Below, piece by piece: positions 1 through 9,216 of a stretch of DNA of 64,000 nucleotides. The notes under the pieces are model-generated. The model was not told the DNA's origin, ran no database searches, and was given only the letters and a program-made list of their open reading frames with translations. The stretch covers positions 1-64,000 of the forward strand of contig CALLQI010000021.1 in assembly GCA_938014885.1 (NCBI GenBank). Direction: 5' to 3'. Source of the stretch: an uncultured bacterium (GTDB lineage Bacteria > Planctomycetota > UBA8742 > UBA2392). The first letter of the stretch is position 1. Every line of letters begins with the position of its first letter. Position numbers and translations under genes: made by a program.

Positions 1-82
1 TCATGCCGGCGCGCAGGCAATCCAGCAGGAACGAGGTGGTCCCGGCCATGAGCTGACGATTGTGCTGGGTAAGCTCAGACAC
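1..82 (-). CDS. N-terminal fragment of an unidentified protein, runs off the left edge
   Basis: A leftward frame opens with GTG at 82 and stays open to the edge, giving 27 residues that begin M-S-E-L-T-Q-H-N-R-Q-L and end D-C-L-R-A-G-M. A good ribosome-binding site (GGGAG, about 6 nt before the GTG) supports the start. The fragment is too short to name a family. It is divergent from the rpsG block, which rules out rpsL lying directly upstream of rpsG. Confidence 0.5.
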   Translation of the reverse strand, partial: MSELTQHNRQLMAGTTSFLLDCLRAGM

Positions 83-123
83 GCAATTCTCCCACCCTTA
101 GCAAAAATGGCGCACAGTTTTCG

Positions 124-556
124 TGAAGAAAAACGGCAACTGCGTTCATTGCGAAAAACAAGAGCCCGGAGCGCAAGCGACGGGTAGACAAACGGCAACT
201 GTAATCTCGCGCAGAGTCGCGGAGACGCGGAGAACGGCAACTGCTTTGGAACCACGAAGCGCCACTAAGAACCACGAAGAACTGCAACTGCTTTTGGGTT
301 TAACTGCAACTGCGGTCATCGCGCTCCGGGCTCCTGTTTTTCGCCATGAACGCCGTTGCCGTTGAACTAAGAAAGCAGTTGCTGTGCGCCCGCTGTTGGC
401 GGGCGTCCCCGGCCTTTTGGCCGGGGCTGTGCTGTTATCCTTGTTTATCCGTGTGAATCCGTGGTTAACCCGCCGTCGTAGTCAGGCCGGCTCTGCGGTT
501 CCCGTTCTTTGTGGTACTTCGTGGCTCCTCGTGGTTCCAAAGCCGTTGCCCTTGGG
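124..556. repeat. Intergenic repeat mosaic A (CACGAAG/AATCCGTG type)
   Basis: No convincing gene lies here. The stretch is a patchwork of short modules that recur elsewhere in the window. They include a caagagcccggagcgcaag-type module, a ctcgcgcagag/cgcggagacgcgg module, a ccacgaagcgccactaag module, a ccgtgtgaatccgtgg module and the reverse-strand form cttcgtggctcctcgtgg. Copies of the decamer CGGCAACTGC or near variants punctuate them (134-143, 193-202, 235-244). Short hairpins such as ccggccttttggccgg near 410-425 sit inside. Related mosaics are at 17870, 24950, 53465 and 54893. Confidence 0.75.
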
Positions 557-681
557 CACGTGTTGACGCGTCAAGACATCGCTGGATGCTTGCGAATAGC
601 GGGTTGCCGCCTACTTGCGGTGCTGCAATCAGTTGTTCCACTTCGCTTCAAGTTGTTTCAATTTTCCCTGCGCACCCTTGC

Positions 682-709
682 TTGACGGCGAAGTCCCGGG
701 CGCTACGAT
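682..709 (+). promoter_or_regulatory. Sigma-70-like promoter of rpsG
   Basis: TTGACG (682-687) and TACGAT (704-709) are separated by 16 nt. The predicted start of transcription near 716 would leave a leader of about 35 nt before the rpsG ATG, which has AAAGG as its binding site. Confidence 0.6.
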
Positions 710-751
710 TCCCGCCCCTTACTGGAAACCGTCTGCGGAGCCAAAGGCCAC

Positions 752-1225
752 ATGCCCCGTAATTACAAGTCAACCGAGCGATTCCTTCAGCCGGACCCCG
801 TCTACAACAGCAAGCTGGTGTCGAAGTTCATCAACTGCGTCATGGAGCGCGGCAAGCGCAACACGGCCCAGAAGATTGTGTATGACGCCTTCACCATGCT
901 GAAAGAGCGGATCCCTGAAAAGGAACCCCTCGACGTATTCAACGAAGCGCTCAGCAACTGCCGCCCGATGGTGGAAGTTCGCAGCAAGCGCGTTGGCGGC
1001 GCAACCTACCAGGTGCCCAAGCCGGTGGGCCCCAAGCGCCAGCAGGCCCTGGCTTTCCGCTGGCTAATCGGCGCCGCGCGCTCGCGCAAGGGCAAGCCGA
1101 TGTTCCAGCGCCTGGCCGATGAACTCAGCGAAGCGTACCGCCGTGAAGGTGCCGCGGTGAAGAAGCGCGAAGAAACGCACCGCATGGCCGACGCCAACAA
1201 GGCGTTCAGCCACTTCGCATGGTAG
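752..1225 (+). CDS. rpsG: 30S ribosomal protein S7
   Basis: This 157-residue protein matches the usual S7 length (about 156) and is alignable throughout. Recognisable parts are the start M-P-R-N-Y-K-S, the block V-S-K-F-I-N-C-V-M, G-G-A-T-Y-Q-V-P and the R-W-L-I-G-A-A-R-S-R-K region. S7 nucleates assembly of the 30S head on 16S rRNA and contacts tRNA in the E site. It is the first gene of the block here: rpsL, normally just upstream, is replaced by a repeat mosaic and a divergent gene. The ATG at 752 agrees with the conserved N-terminus. Confidence 0.97.
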   Translation: MPRNYKSTERFLQPDPVYNSKLVSKFINCVMERGKRNTAQKIVYDAFTMLKERIPEKEPLDVFNEALSNCRPMVEVRSKRVGGATYQVPKPVGPKRQQALAFRWLIGAARSRKGKPMFQRLADELSEAYRREGAAVKKREETHRMADANKAFSHFAW

Positions 1226-1281
1226 TCAGCCGGCGCCATGCAGGCGCTGAAAACTGAGGGTGTTCACGGGATTGCGGCCGG

Positions 1282-1309
1282 TTGACTTGCGGCCGCAAAA
1301 CCATACACT
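1282..1309 (+). promoter_or_regulatory. Sigma-70-like promoter of fusA
   Basis: TTGACT (1282-1287), a 16 nt spacer and TACACT (1304-1309) lie in the 365 nt gap between rpsG and fusA. Transcription from about 1316 would give fusA a leader of about 275 nt, long enough for the structures described at 1452-1527. Confidence 0.6.
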
Positions 1310-1451
1310 CCCTCGCCCTCAGCGGTTTTGGGGACGCAGCAGGCAACACAATCAGCCCAGGAATCGGGCTGCATAAGGCCCCCGGCGCAGTGGTTTGGCG
1401 CCAAAGGCAGTGGGGGCGAGGCTCGGAATACTGCCCGCCGGTGCGGGCAAG

Positions 1452-1527
1452 TTTCGGGCGCCAGGAACGACGGCAAATGCCGTTCGGGCCGGCGACCCCG
1501 AAATGGGACGCCGGCCCGAATGTTTTT
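1452..1527 (+). promoter_or_regulatory. Candidate attenuator in the fusA leader: terminator with competing antiterminator
   Basis: A perfect 12-bp stem pairs TTCGGGCCGGCG (1483-1494) with CGCCGGCCCGAA (1509-1520), followed by TGTTTTT (1521-1527), so it reads as an intrinsic terminator. An alternative pairing joins TTTCGGGCGCC (1452-1462) with GGCG (1491-1494) and CCCGAAA (1497-1503), enclosing a small hairpin ACGGC/GCCGT (1470-1483). It uses four bases of the terminator left arm, so the two folds exclude each other. The element lies between a promoter and the fusA start. The simpler reading is a terminator for rpsG transcripts. No regulator can be named. Confidence 0.5.
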
Positions 1528-1590
1528 GCAGGCGGTTTTACGCGGCAGCAACCGGACGGCAGCACTAACAGGCAGCACACGGAGACGCAC

Positions 1591-3747
1591 GTGGCACTTC
1601 TCGACCTCAAGCATGTCCGCAACATCGGCGTGATCGCGCACATCGACGCTGGCAAGACCACCACGTCGGAACGCATCCTGTTCTACACCGGCAAAGAACA
1701 CGAAGTCGGCGAAGTGCACGACGGCGCCGCCACCATGGACTGGATGGAACAGGAACGCGAACGCGGCATCACCATCACCTCGGCCGCGACCACCTGTAAC
1801 TGGAATGACCCGCTGACCGGCATCAAGCACACGATCAACCTGATTGATACTCCCGGCCACGTGGACTTCACGGCCGAAGTGGAACGCAGCCTGCGCGTGC
1901 TGGACGGCGCGGTGACTGTGTTCGACGGCAAAGAAGGCGTGGAAGCCCAAAGCGAAACCGTGTGGCGCCAAGCCAACAAGTACAAAGTTCCGCGCATCTG
2001 CTTCATCAACAAGATGGACAAGATCGGCGCGAACTTCCGCAAGGCCGTTGACTCAATGGTCCGTCGCCTGAACACCAACCCGGTGCCGGTGCAGCTGCCT
2101 TGGGGCGAAGAAACCGAATTCAAGGGCGTGATCGACCTGGTTGAAATGAAGGCCATCACCTTCGAAGGCGACCACGGCCTGCAGCGCGTCGTGCACGAGA
2201 TCCCCAGCGACTATAAGGAAGAAGCTGAGCTCGCCCGCGGCGAAATGCTCGAGAAGCTGGCCAATGTCGATGAAGAACTCGGCATGCTGCTCCTGGAAGA
2301 AAAGCTTGACCAGATCACGACCGAAGGCATCCGTGCTGCACTGCGCCGCGGCTGCATCAGCTTCAAGGCGATTCCCGTGTACTGCGGCTCGGCGCTGCGT
2401 GACAAGGGCGTGCAGGAAGTGCTGAACGGCGTGCTGTGGTACCTGCCCAGCCCGCTGGACATCCCGCCCGTTGACGCCTTTGACCCGGAAAGCGACGACA
2501 CCCAGGACAAGCAGACCCCGCGCAAACTGACTGCGGACCCGGACGGCGCCTTGGCCTGCCTCGCGTTCAAGACCATGACTGAGCAGCACGGCGACTTGAC
2601 CTATATCCGTGTTTACTCAGGCACGCTGGTCAGCGGTTCGCCGGTGTACAACCCGCGCAGCCGCAAGCGTGAACGCATCAACCGCCTGCTGCGCATGCAC
2701 TCAATCAAGCGTGAGAACATTGAACAGGCCGGTGCCGGCGACATCGTGGCCGTGCTGGGCCTGAGCCAAACCGTCACCGGTGACACGCTGTGCAGCGAAG
2801 ACGACAAGCTGGCGCTGGGTGCCATCACGTTCCCGGAAACGGTGATCGCGATGTCGATTGAGCCCAAGACCAACGCCGACCGCGAAAAGCTGGCGATGGC
2901 CCTGAACAAGATGGCCAAGGACGACCCGACGTTCAAAGTCAAGCTGGACCCGGAAACGCAGCAGACGGTCATCTCGGGCATGGGCGAGCTGCACCTCGAC
3001 ATCATCCGCGATCGCATTCTGCGCGAATTCAAGGTCGATGCGGCCGTCGGCCAGCCGCGCGTTGCCTACCGTGAAACGGTGCGCATCAACGGTGAAGTCG
3101 AAACCGAAGGCATGCACAAGAAGCAGTCGGGTGGTGCCGGCAGCTACGGTCACTGCAAAATCCGCTGGACCAGCCTGCCCGAAGCCGACATGGACAAAAT
3201 CGAGTTCGAAGATGACACGGTCGGCGGCAGCATCCCGCGCCAGTTCATCAAGAGCATCGAGCAAGGCTTCCGCAATGCCTGCACCAACGGCGGCCTGGCC
3301 GGATACCCGGTACAGGGCATCAAGGCCACGGTGTATGACGGCAGCTACCACGACGTGGACAGCAAGGACTTTGCCTACGCCGACGCCGCGCGCCTGGCCT
3401 ATCGCGAGCTGCTGGAACAGGTCGGCACGGAAGTGCTTGAGCCGATGATGAAGGTGGAAGTGCGCACGCCCGACGAATTCACGGGCAACGTGATCGGCGA
3501 CTTGAACAGCCGTCGCGCGCGCATCGAAAGCACCGAGAAAGATGAAGACATCACGATCATCACCGCGGTGGTTCCGCTGTCGGAAATGTTCGGTTATGTG
3601 CAGGCCGTCCGTGGCCTGAGCCAGGGCCGCGCGAACTACAGCATGGAACCGTATCGCTACGAAGTGTGCCCGCCGCACATCAAGGACAAGCTGATGGCAG
3701 AGCGCGGGGCGGTTAAGGGCGGCAAGGCTGCGGCCGGCCGTCGCTAG
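1591..3747 (+). CDS. fusA: Translation elongation factor G
   Basis: EF-G is the GTPase that drives tRNA-mRNA translocation and, with RRF, ribosome recycling. The reading frame is open from 1282, but GTG at 1591 is the supported start: GGAG at 1581-1584 is correctly spaced, and the protein then begins [11 protein letters not shown] as in the family (718 residues). G1 is A-H-I-D-A-G-K-T-T at residues 16-24, G3 is D-T-P-G-H-V-D-F and G4 is N-K-M-D-K. The C-terminal part carries domain IV and the [14 protein letters not shown] block. tuf, its usual downstream neighbour, is absent. The 275 nt leader may be regulatory. Confidence 0.97.
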   Translation: MALLDLKHVRNIGVIAHIDAGKTTTSERILFYTGKEHEVGEVHDGAATMDWMEQERERGITITSAATTCNWNDPLTGIKHTINLIDTPGHVDFTAEVERSLRVLDGAVTVFDGKEGVEAQSETVWRQANKYKVPRICFINKMDKIGANFRKAVDSMVRRLNTNPVPVQLPWGEETEFKGVIDLVEMKAITFEGDHGLQRVVHEIPSDYKEEAELARGEMLEKLANVDEELGMLLLEEKLDQITTEGIRAALRRGCISFKAIPVYCGSALRDKGVQEVLNGVLWYLPSPLDIPPVDAFDPESDDTQDKQTPRKLTADPDGALACLAFKTMTEQHGDLTYIRVYSGTLVSGSPVYNPRSRKRERINRLLRMHSIKRENIEQAGAGDIVAVLGLSQTVTGDTLCSEDDKLALGAITFPETVIAMSIEPKTNADREKLAMALNKMAKDDPTFKVKLDPETQQTVISGMGELHLDIIRDRILREFKVDAAVGQPRVAYRETVRINGEVETEGMHKKQSGGAGSYGHCKIRWTSLPEADMDKIEFEDDTVGGSIPRQFIKSIEQGFRNACTNGGLAGYPVQGIKATVYDGSYHDVDSKDFAYADAARLAYRELLEQVGTEVLEPMMKVEVRTPDEFTGNVIGDLNSRRARIESTEKDEDITIITAVVPLSEMFGYVQAVRGLSQGRANYSMEPYRYEVCPPHIKDKLMAERGAVKGGKAAAGRR

Positions 3748-3775
3748 GGTCTGACGCAGCACAAGCGCCGGGCGC

Positions 3776-3804
3776 TTGACGGGAGCAGGGGTCGAAACTA
3801 CCTT
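3776..3804 (+). promoter_or_regulatory. Promoter of the S10 block
   Basis: TTGACG (3776-3781), a 17 nt spacer and TACCTT (3799-3804) lie about 150 nt upstream of rpsJ in the otherwise gene-free 3748-3951 gap. This would let the rpsJ-rplO run be transcribed independently of fusA. Confidence 0.5.
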
Positions 3805-3951
3805 CTGCGCCCCCAACCCCGGCGGACTCCGGAAGGTTCTCGGAGCCGTGCAGCGGGTTGGTTTTGGTTTTCGGCGCGTGTCGCGCAGGGAACTGGTTGC
3901 AGGGGCAAGTTGCGGCAAACAGGTTGCCGCAAAAGTTAAGGAAGCAAGAAC

Positions 3952-4251
3952 GTGCAGATCAAGATCCGGCTAGAGGCCTACGACCACGAGCTTCTCGACC
4001 AGTCGGCGCGCCAGATTTGCGACTCGGCCCGCGACAGCGGCGCCCGCGTATCAGGCCCGATTCCGCTGCCGACGCGCATTGAGCGCTACACGGTGCTGCG
4101 CAGCCCGCACATCGACAAGAAAAGCCGCGAACAGTTTGAGATCCGGACGCACAAGCGCCTGATCTACATCAAGCAGCCGAGCTCGCGCACTGTGGACGCG
4201 CTGCAGACGCTGAACCTGCCGGCCGGTGTGGAAGTACGCATCAACACCTGA
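3952..4251 (+). CDS. rpsJ: 30S ribosomal protein S10
   Basis: A 99-residue protein (family about 102) starting at GTG after an AAGGAAG binding site. It has the S10 core with [12 protein letters not shown], the G-P-I-P-L-P-T segment and the [13 protein letters not shown] signature. S10 is part of the 30S head and, in bacteria studied, also bridges NusB/NusG in antitermination. It opens the S10 gene run as in most bacteria. Confidence 0.97.
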   Translation: MQIKIRLEAYDHELLDQSARQICDSARDSGARVSGPIPLPTRIERYTVLRSPHIDKKSREQFEIRTHKRLIYIKQPSSRTVDALQTLNLPAGVEVRINT

Positions 4252-4338
4252 ACCGGAATGCGGCACAAGGCTTGACCAGGCGGCACGACCGCCCCGACCA
4301 ACGGCAACGACCGCGTCGGAACTAAAGAGGAAGCAGAT

Positions 4339-5016
4339 ATGTCAGTGTACAAGTTGCTGGGCACGAAGCGCGAAATGAGCCAGATCTTCAAGGACAACGG
4401 GGAAGTCGTACCCGTTACGATCCTTGAAGTAGGCCCGTGCACGGTTGCCCAGGTCAAGACCGAAAAGCCCGACGGCTACAACGCGCTGCAGCTCGGCTTT
4501 GGCAAGATCAAGCTGACCAGCGTCACCAAGCCGGAAAAGGGCCACTTCAAAAAGGCCGGCGTAGAGCCGACCCGCAAGCTGGGTGAAGTGCGCCTCGACA
4601 AGGCCCCTGAGCACAAGGTCGGCGACGTGATCAAGGCCGGCGACGTATTCAAGGAAGGCGACTGGATCGACGTGACCGGCCACAGCAAGGGTCGCGGCTT
4701 CCAGGGCGGCATCAAGCGCCACGGCTTCCAGAGCGGCCCGCGCGGCCACGGTACCAAGAACATGCGCGAAATCGGCAGCGTGGGTACCAACACGGCAATC
4801 GCGCACGTCCGCAAGGGCAAGCGCATGCCCGGCCACATGGGCACGAACCAGGTGACGGTGCGCAACCTTCGGGTGGCGCGCGTGGATTCTGAGCGCAACC
4901 TGGTGTACGTCAGCGGTGCGGTACCGGGCTACAACGGCGCCGACGTGGTGATCCGCAAAGCCAAGGCCAAGCGTATGCCCAAGCCGGACCGCGCGCTGCG
5001 CAAGTCCAGCAAGTAG
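4339..5016 (+). CDS. rplC: 50S ribosomal protein L3
   Basis: The 225-residue protein has the L3 beta-barrel and the long central loop with H-S-K-G-R-G-F-Q-G-G and P-G-H-M-G, which reaches towards the peptidyl transferase centre. AGAGGAAG precedes the ATG. The C-terminus is basic (K-A-K-R-M-P-K-P-D-R), a little longer than typical. It lies in the canonical S10 order between rpsJ and rplD. Confidence 0.97.
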   Translation: MSVYKLLGTKREMSQIFKDNGEVVPVTILEVGPCTVAQVKTEKPDGYNALQLGFGKIKLTSVTKPEKGHFKKAGVEPTRKLGEVRLDKAPEHKVGDVIKAGDVFKEGDWIDVTGHSKGRGFQGGIKRHGFQSGPRGHGTKNMREIGSVGTNTAIAHVRKGKRMPGHMGTNQVTVRNLRVARVDSERNLVYVSGAVPGYNGADVVIRKAKAKRMPKPDRALRKSSK

Positions 5017-5104
5017 TCGGGTGGAGTTGGCAGGCCGGAACTGCGGGCAGGAAATACGAAGTGAACAGGCGGCTTGAGTGCCGCACGGAAACAGGAACGA
5101 AGTC

Positions 5105-5749
5105 ATGGTGGAAGTCCAGGTATTCGACGCCAGCGGCAAGCCGAAAGAGAAAATCTCTTTCGACGAGTCCGTTTTCGGCGACAAGGTGAAAAGCCGCACC
5201 CTGCGCGAAGTGGTTTACGCCTATGAGGCCAACCGCCGCCAGGGCACCGTGAACACCAAGAACCTCAGCGACGTCAACGGCAGCAACAAGAAGCCCTGGA
5301 AGCAAAAGGGCACCGGCCGCGCGCGCACGGGTCAAAAGCACGCGCCGCACCGCGTGAAGGGCAGTGTGGCGCACGGCCCGCACCCCCGCAGCTTCCGGGT
5401 ACGTGTGCCGGCGCAGATGCGCCGCCTGGCGCTGGAGAGTGCGCTGCTGGGCAAGTTCCGTTCCGGCAAGGTGTTCGTGGTGGACGGCCTCAGCTTTGAC
5501 AAGCCCAAGACGCGCCAGCTTTCGAAGATGCTTTCGACGGCCGGCCTGGCCGAAGGCACGCTGCTGCTGGGCGTGGCCAAGGAAGACCGCAACTTCTTCC
5601 TGTCGGCGCGCAACATCAAGGGCAGCCTGGTGCGCCCGGTGTCGCAGTTCAACGCCTTTGAAGTGGTGAAGCAGCGTCGTGTGCTGTTGACGAAGGAAGC
5701 CCTTGAGTCCCTGAAGCGCGGCGTGAATCGCGCCGGTAAGGAGGCCTAA
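5105..5749 (+). CDS. rplD: 50S ribosomal protein L4
   Basis: The frame is open from a GTG at 5078, but ATG at 5105, with AGGAA 7 nt upstream, fits the family N-terminus better (214 residues). The extended loop is clear: R-Q-G-T-V-N-T-K, K-P-W-K-Q-K-G-T-G-R-A-R-T-G and H-G-P-H-P-R-S-F. L4 lines the exit tunnel. In gammaproteobacteria it also represses its own operon, but no equivalent site was recognised here. The next gene starts 2 nt after the stop, which suggests translational coupling. Confidence 0.96.
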   Translation: MVEVQVFDASGKPKEKISFDESVFGDKVKSRTLREVVYAYEANRRQGTVNTKNLSDVNGSNKKPWKQKGTGRARTGQKHAPHRVKGSVAHGPHPRSFRVRVPAQMRRLALESALLGKFRSGKVFVVDGLSFDKPKTRQLSKMLSTAGLAEGTLLLGVAKEDRNFFLSARNIKGSLVRPVSQFNAFEVVKQRRVLLTKEALESLKRGVNRAGKEA

Positions 5750-5751
5750 CC

Positions 5752-6042
5752 ATGCCGGCCAAACCAGGACAATACGAAGTCATCAAGCGCCCGCTGATCA
5801 CGGAAAAGTCCAGCAAGCAGATGGAAATGGGCGTGTACGCATTTGAAGTCGCAGTCGACGCCAACAAGTTCCAGATCGCTTCGGCGGTCCGCGACATCTT
5901 CGGCGTGCAGGTTGCCAAGGTGCGCACGATCAACATGAAGGGCCGCAAGAACCGTCGCAACCGCTACGGTTACTTCGACGAAAGCAGCTGGAAGAAGGCG
6001 CTCGTGACGCTCGAGAAGGGCCAGACCATCGAGATCACCTGA
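5752..6042 (+). CDS. rplW: 50S ribosomal protein L23
   Basis: A 96-residue protein with the L23 pattern: I-K-R-P-L-I-T-E-K-S near the start, V-A-V-D-A-N-K-F-Q-I and the basic K-G-R-K-N-R-R-N-R-Y-G. L23 sits at the tunnel exit and docks trigger factor and SRP. Its AAGGAGG binding site overlaps the end of rplD, so the two are probably translated together. Confidence 0.96.
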   Translation: MPAKPGQYEVIKRPLITEKSSKQMEMGVYAFEVAVDANKFQIASAVRDIFGVQVAKVRTINMKGRKNRRNRYGYFDESSWKKALVTLEKGQTIEIT

Positions 6043-6141
6043 TTCACCAACGTATGGCCGCCCGGGCCGAGACTCCGGGTTGCGGCTTAGGCCGCATAAC
6101 GAAGCACTGACGATGCAGTCATAAAGACAGAAAAGGCAGTC

Positions 6142-6984
6142 ATGACTATCAAGAGTTTCCGCCCGATCACCCCTTCGCTGCGCCATACGCGGCTGCTCGA
6201 TTATTCCGAGCTGTCGAACGTTGAGCCGCTGAAGGCAAAGACCAAGGGCAAGCACAGCACCGGTGGCCGTAACAACCGTGGCCGCACCACCGCGCACTAT
6301 CGCGGCGGCGGGCACAAGCGTCGCTACCGTGAAGTGGACTTCAAGCGCAACAAGTTTGACGGCGTTCCCGCCACCGTGAAGGCGATTGAATACGACCCGA
6401 ACCGCACCAGCTTTGTCGCGCAGATCTGGTACGCCAACGGCCACAAGGATTACATCCTCGCCCCGCACGGCATTTCGGTGGGCGACACGGTGATGTCCGG
6501 CGAAACCGCTGAGCCGCGCGTCGGCAACTCGCTGCCGCTGCACAAGATTCCGCAGGGCCTGACGATCCACTGCGTTGAGCTCAAGCCCGGTCGCGGCGGC
6601 CAGCTCGCGCGCGGTGCCGGCGCCCAGTGCACGCTTTCGGGCCGCGTGGACGACACCTGGATGGCGGTGCAGATGCCCAGCGGTGAAATCCGCCGGCTGC
6701 ACAAGGATTGCCGCGCCACCATCGGCCAGGTCGGCAACCTGGACAACATGAACATTGAGTACGGCAAGGCCGGGCGCATGCGCTGGCTGGGCCGTCGTCC
6801 CAAGAACCGTGGTACCAGCAAGAACCCGGTTGACCACCCGCACGGCGGCGGTAACGACCGCGGCGGCGGTGGCCGTCACCCGGTGGACGCGTGGGGTCAC
6901 CTCAGCAAGGGTGTTCGTACCCGTCGTCCGAAGAACCCGACGAACAACATGGTCATCCGCACGCGCCGCGGCAAGTCGAAGTAG
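6142..6984 (+). CDS. rplB: 50S ribosomal protein L2
   Basis: The 280-residue protein matches L2 (about 275) along its length. It has S-T-G-G-R-N-N-R-G-R-T-T near residue 40, the R-N-K-F-D-G-V-P-A region and the signature N-P-V-D-H-P-H-G-G-G near the C-terminus, whose histidine lies close to the peptidyl transferase centre. It ends in the usual basic tail. A 99 nt gap separates it from rplW, and no gene was seen in it. Confidence 0.97.
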   Translation: MTIKSFRPITPSLRHTRLLDYSELSNVEPLKAKTKGKHSTGGRNNRGRTTAHYRGGGHKRRYREVDFKRNKFDGVPATVKAIEYDPNRTSFVAQIWYANGHKDYILAPHGISVGDTVMSGETAEPRVGNSLPLHKIPQGLTIHCVELKPGRGGQLARGAGAQCTLSGRVDDTWMAVQMPSGEIRRLHKDCRATIGQVGNLDNMNIEYGKAGRMRWLGRRPKNRGTSKNPVDHPHGGGNDRGGGGRHPVDAWGHLSKGVRTRRPKNPTNNMVIRTRRGKSK

Positions 6985-7079
6985 TGGCGAGTTGAAGTAG
7001 CGGCAGGCGGGTAGTGCAAGTTTTGCGGTAAACAGAAGTGCTTCAGCAGCAGGCACAGAAGGCACGAGAGGCAAGGTAC

Positions 7080-7349
7080 ATGACCAGATCACTGAAGAAG
7101 GGTCCGTTTGTTGACCCGAAGCTGATGAAGAAGGTTCTGAAGGCCAAGGAAGGTGGCAACCGCGAATCGATCAAGACCTGGTCGCGCGCCAGCACCATCA
7201 TTCCGGAATTCGTGAACCTGACCTTCCTCGTGCACAACGGCAAGCAGCACCTGAAGGTGTTCGTCACGGAAGACATGGTCGGCCACAAGCTGGGCGAGTT
7301 TTCACCGACGCGCAACTACAAGGGCCACACCGGTCACCGCAAGACCTAG
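7080..7349 (+). CDS. rpsS: 30S ribosomal protein S19
   Basis: ATG at 7080 gives 89 residues starting [12 protein letters not shown], the exact family N-terminus; the 14 codons upstream in frame are not conserved. Further S19 signatures are [16 protein letters not shown] and the end [13 protein letters not shown]19 pairs with S13 in the 30S head. Confidence 0.96.
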   Translation: MTRSLKKGPFVDPKLMKKVLKAKEGGNRESIKTWSRASTIIPEFVNLTFLVHNGKQHLKVFVTEDMVGHKLGEFSPTRNYKGHTGHRKT

Positions 7350-7393
7350 GCTTGGCAGACGCAGTCATAACTTGAGCATTGGAGACGGCAGAC

Positions 7394-8032
7394 ATGGCCG
7401 AAGCAGCGACAAAACAAGAGTTCAAAGCCAGCGCCCGCGGCGTACGCATGAGCGCGCGCAAGGCACGCCTGGTAATGGACGCCGTGCGCGGCCGCAACGT
7501 GGAAGAAGCGATCGTGCTGCTGCAGTTCGTGAACAAGCGCGCGGCACCTGCCATCCGCAAGCTGATTGAGAGCGCCCGTGCCAACGCGGAAGATTACGGC
7601 AACCGCGCCGGCGTGGACATCGACACCACCGAGCTGGTGATTGCCGACGCCACGGTTGACGAAGGCCCGCGCATGAAGCGCTGGCGCCCGCGCAGCCGCG
7701 GCATGGCGACGCCGTTCACGAAGTACACCTGCCACCTGCACCTGACGGTCGCCGGTCGTGAATGGGTTGAAAAGCGCGCGGAAGGCCGCCCCGCATGGGC
7801 ACGCCCCCGCAAGCGCCTGAGCAAAGAACAGCGCCTTGCCAAGCGCGAAGCCAAGGCAGCCGGTGTGGCCGTGACAAGCAAGGCCCCGGCCAAGAAGGCA
7901 GCCAAGGCAGCCAAGCCGGCCGCAGAGAAGCCGGCCGCAGAGAAGGCAGCCAAGCCGGCCAAGGCCGCCAAGGCAGAGGCAAAGCCGGCGGCGGATTCAA
8001 AGCCCAAGGCGAAGGCAAAGAAGAAGGACTAG
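7394..8032 (+). CDS. rplV: 50S ribosomal protein L22 with Lys/Ala/Pro tail
   Basis: ATG at 7394 follows GGAG by 9 nt and gives 212 residues, about twice the usual L22. Residues 10-115 are the L22 core (S-A-R-K-A-R-L-V-M-D, K-R-A-A-P-A-I-R-K-L, A-D-A-T-V-D-E-G-P, and a long hairpin with R-P-R-S-R-G-M-A). The last 95 or so residues are almost only K, A, P and E in short repeats (P-A-E-K-P-A-A-E-K). L22 lines the exit tunnel, and its C-terminus is on the ribosome surface, so the tail could reach rRNA or solvent. The tail may have grown by slippage. Confidence 0.95.
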   Translation: MAEAATKQEFKASARGVRMSARKARLVMDAVRGRNVEEAIVLLQFVNKRAAPAIRKLIESARANAEDYGNRAGVDIDTTELVIADATVDEGPRMKRWRPRSRGMATPFTKYTCHLHLTVAGREWVEKRAEGRPAWARPRKRLSKEQRLAKREAKAAGVAVTSKAPAKKAAKAAKPAAEKPAAEKAAKPAKAAKAEAKPAADSKPKAKAKKKD

Positions 8033-8144
8033 TGCAGCAGGACTGGCAAGACTTTCCACCTGAAGGTTTCGCGGCACAAGGCATTGCAGCACGGAGTTTT
8101 CAGGTACCAGAAACGGTCAGAACTCGAGCAGACGCGAGCAAACT

Positions 8145-8819
8145 ATGGGACAGAAAATCAAGCCATACGGTTTCCGGGTGGGGGTCAGCAAGCCCTGGCG
8201 TTCGCGCTGGTACGCGGGCAAGAAGGCTTTCGGCACCTACCTGGTGGAAGACAACAAGATCCGCCGCCACATCATCAAGGAATACAAGTTCGCGGCGATC
8301 CCGCGCGTTGAAATTGAGCGCAAGGGTGACGACAAGCTGACGGTGTACGTGTTCACCGCCAAGCCGGGCATGTTGATCAGCAAGAAGACCAACCGCCTGT
8401 CGGACCTGGAAAAGGAAATCGGCCTGCTGACGAACGGCAAGCTCGTGGACATCCGCGTCATGGAAGTCCAGAAGCCTGAGCTGGACGCGCAGCTGGCAGC
8501 CGAGCGCATCACAGAGCAGCTTGAACGCCGCGGCAGCTTCCGCCGCGCGATCAAGCGCGAGTCGGACCTGGTCAAGGGTGCCGGCGCATTGGGTTGCAAG
8601 GTTGTGGTTTCGGGCCGCCTTGGTGGCGCGGAACTCAGCCGCCAGGAAAAGAGCTCGTGGGGTTCGGTGCCCCTGAGCACGCTGGACGCAGATATCGATT
8701 ACGGCTTTGCCACGGCGTACACCGCCTACGGCATCATCGGCTGCAAGGTGTGGATTAACCGCGGCATGATGAAGGAAACGGAGGAGGCGAAGTATGGCCT
8801 TACTACCGAAGCGAACTAG
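8145..8819 (+). CDS. rpsC: 30S ribosomal protein S3
   Basis: The 224-residue protein starts M-G-Q-K-I-K-P-Y-G-F-R-V-G, as expected for S3. It carries the KH domain (I-E-R-K-G-D-D-K-L-T-V-Y-V-F-T-A-K-P-G) and the C-terminal domain with K-V-V-V-S-G-R-L-G-G-A-E-L-S-R. S3 forms the mRNA entry channel with S4 and S5. Its last 26 nt overlap the start of rplP in another frame, an arrangement that favours coupled translation. Confidence 0.97.
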   Translation: MGQKIKPYGFRVGVSKPWRSRWYAGKKAFGTYLVEDNKIRRHIIKEYKFAAIPRVEIERKGDDKLTVYVFTAKPGMLISKKTNRLSDLEKEIGLLTNGKLVDIRVMEVQKPELDAQLAAERITEQLERRGSFRRAIKRESDLVKGAGALGCKVVVSGRLGGAELSRQEKSSWGSVPLSTLDADIDYGFATAYTAYGIIGCKVWINRGMMKETEEAKYGLTTEAN

Positions 8820-9216
8820 GTACCGCAAAGTACACCGCGGTGTCGTCAAAGGTAATGCCACGCGCGGCAACACGGTCGCGTTTGGCGATGCGGGCCTGCA
8901 GACCCTGGACCCGGGTTGGATCACCGGCCGCCAGATTGAAGCGGCGCGTATCGCAATCAGCCGCGCGGTCGGGCGTGCGGGCAAGTACTGGATCCGCATT
9001 TTCCCGCACAAGCCGGTCAGCGCCAAGCCGCTGGAAACCCGTCAGGGTGGCGGTAAGGGCGAACCGGAGTTCTGGACCGCGGTGGTGAAGCCGGGCACGG
9101 TGCTGTTTGAGGTGGGCGGTATCAGCCCCTCGGCCGCACGTGAGGCCCTGGCCAAGGCGGCCAACAAGATGCCGGTGCGCTGCCGCATGGTTGAGCGGCA
9201 TCACAAGGTCGGCTAA
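8794..9216 (+). CDS. rplP: 50S ribosomal protein L16
   Basis: A 140-residue L16 with M-A-L-L-P-K-R-T-R-Y-R-K at the start and the G-G-K-G-E-P-E-F-W and P-G-T-V-L-F-E-V-G-G blocks. L16 helps shape the A-site and tRNA accommodation. The start lies inside rpsC, and a strong GGAGGAGG site ends 5 to 6 nt before it. Confidence 0.97.
   Translation: MALLPKRTRYRKVHRGVVKGNATRGNTVAFGDAGLQTLDPGWITGRQIEAARIAISRAVGRAGKYWIRIFPHKPVSAKPLETRQGGGKGEPEFWTAVVKPGTVLFEVGGISPSAAREALAKAANKMPVRCRMVERHHKVG

Noticed and set aside
124..556. CRISPR array
   Set aside because: Repeats are shuffled, of several kinds and without uniform spacers; no cas gene is near.
384..566. 60-codon plus-strand frame with a hydrophobic stretch
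   Set aside because: It runs through repeat modules and hairpins of mosaic A and has no binding site.
2701..3918. 405-codon open frame on the minus strand across fusA
   Set aside because: Antisense to EF-G; the codon-position GC pattern fits the plus-strand gene and the translation resembles no protein.
5746..7092. 448-codon minus-strand frame across rplW and rplB
   Set aside because: A mirror of two well-conserved ribosomal genes; low-complexity V/R/A translation with no binding site.
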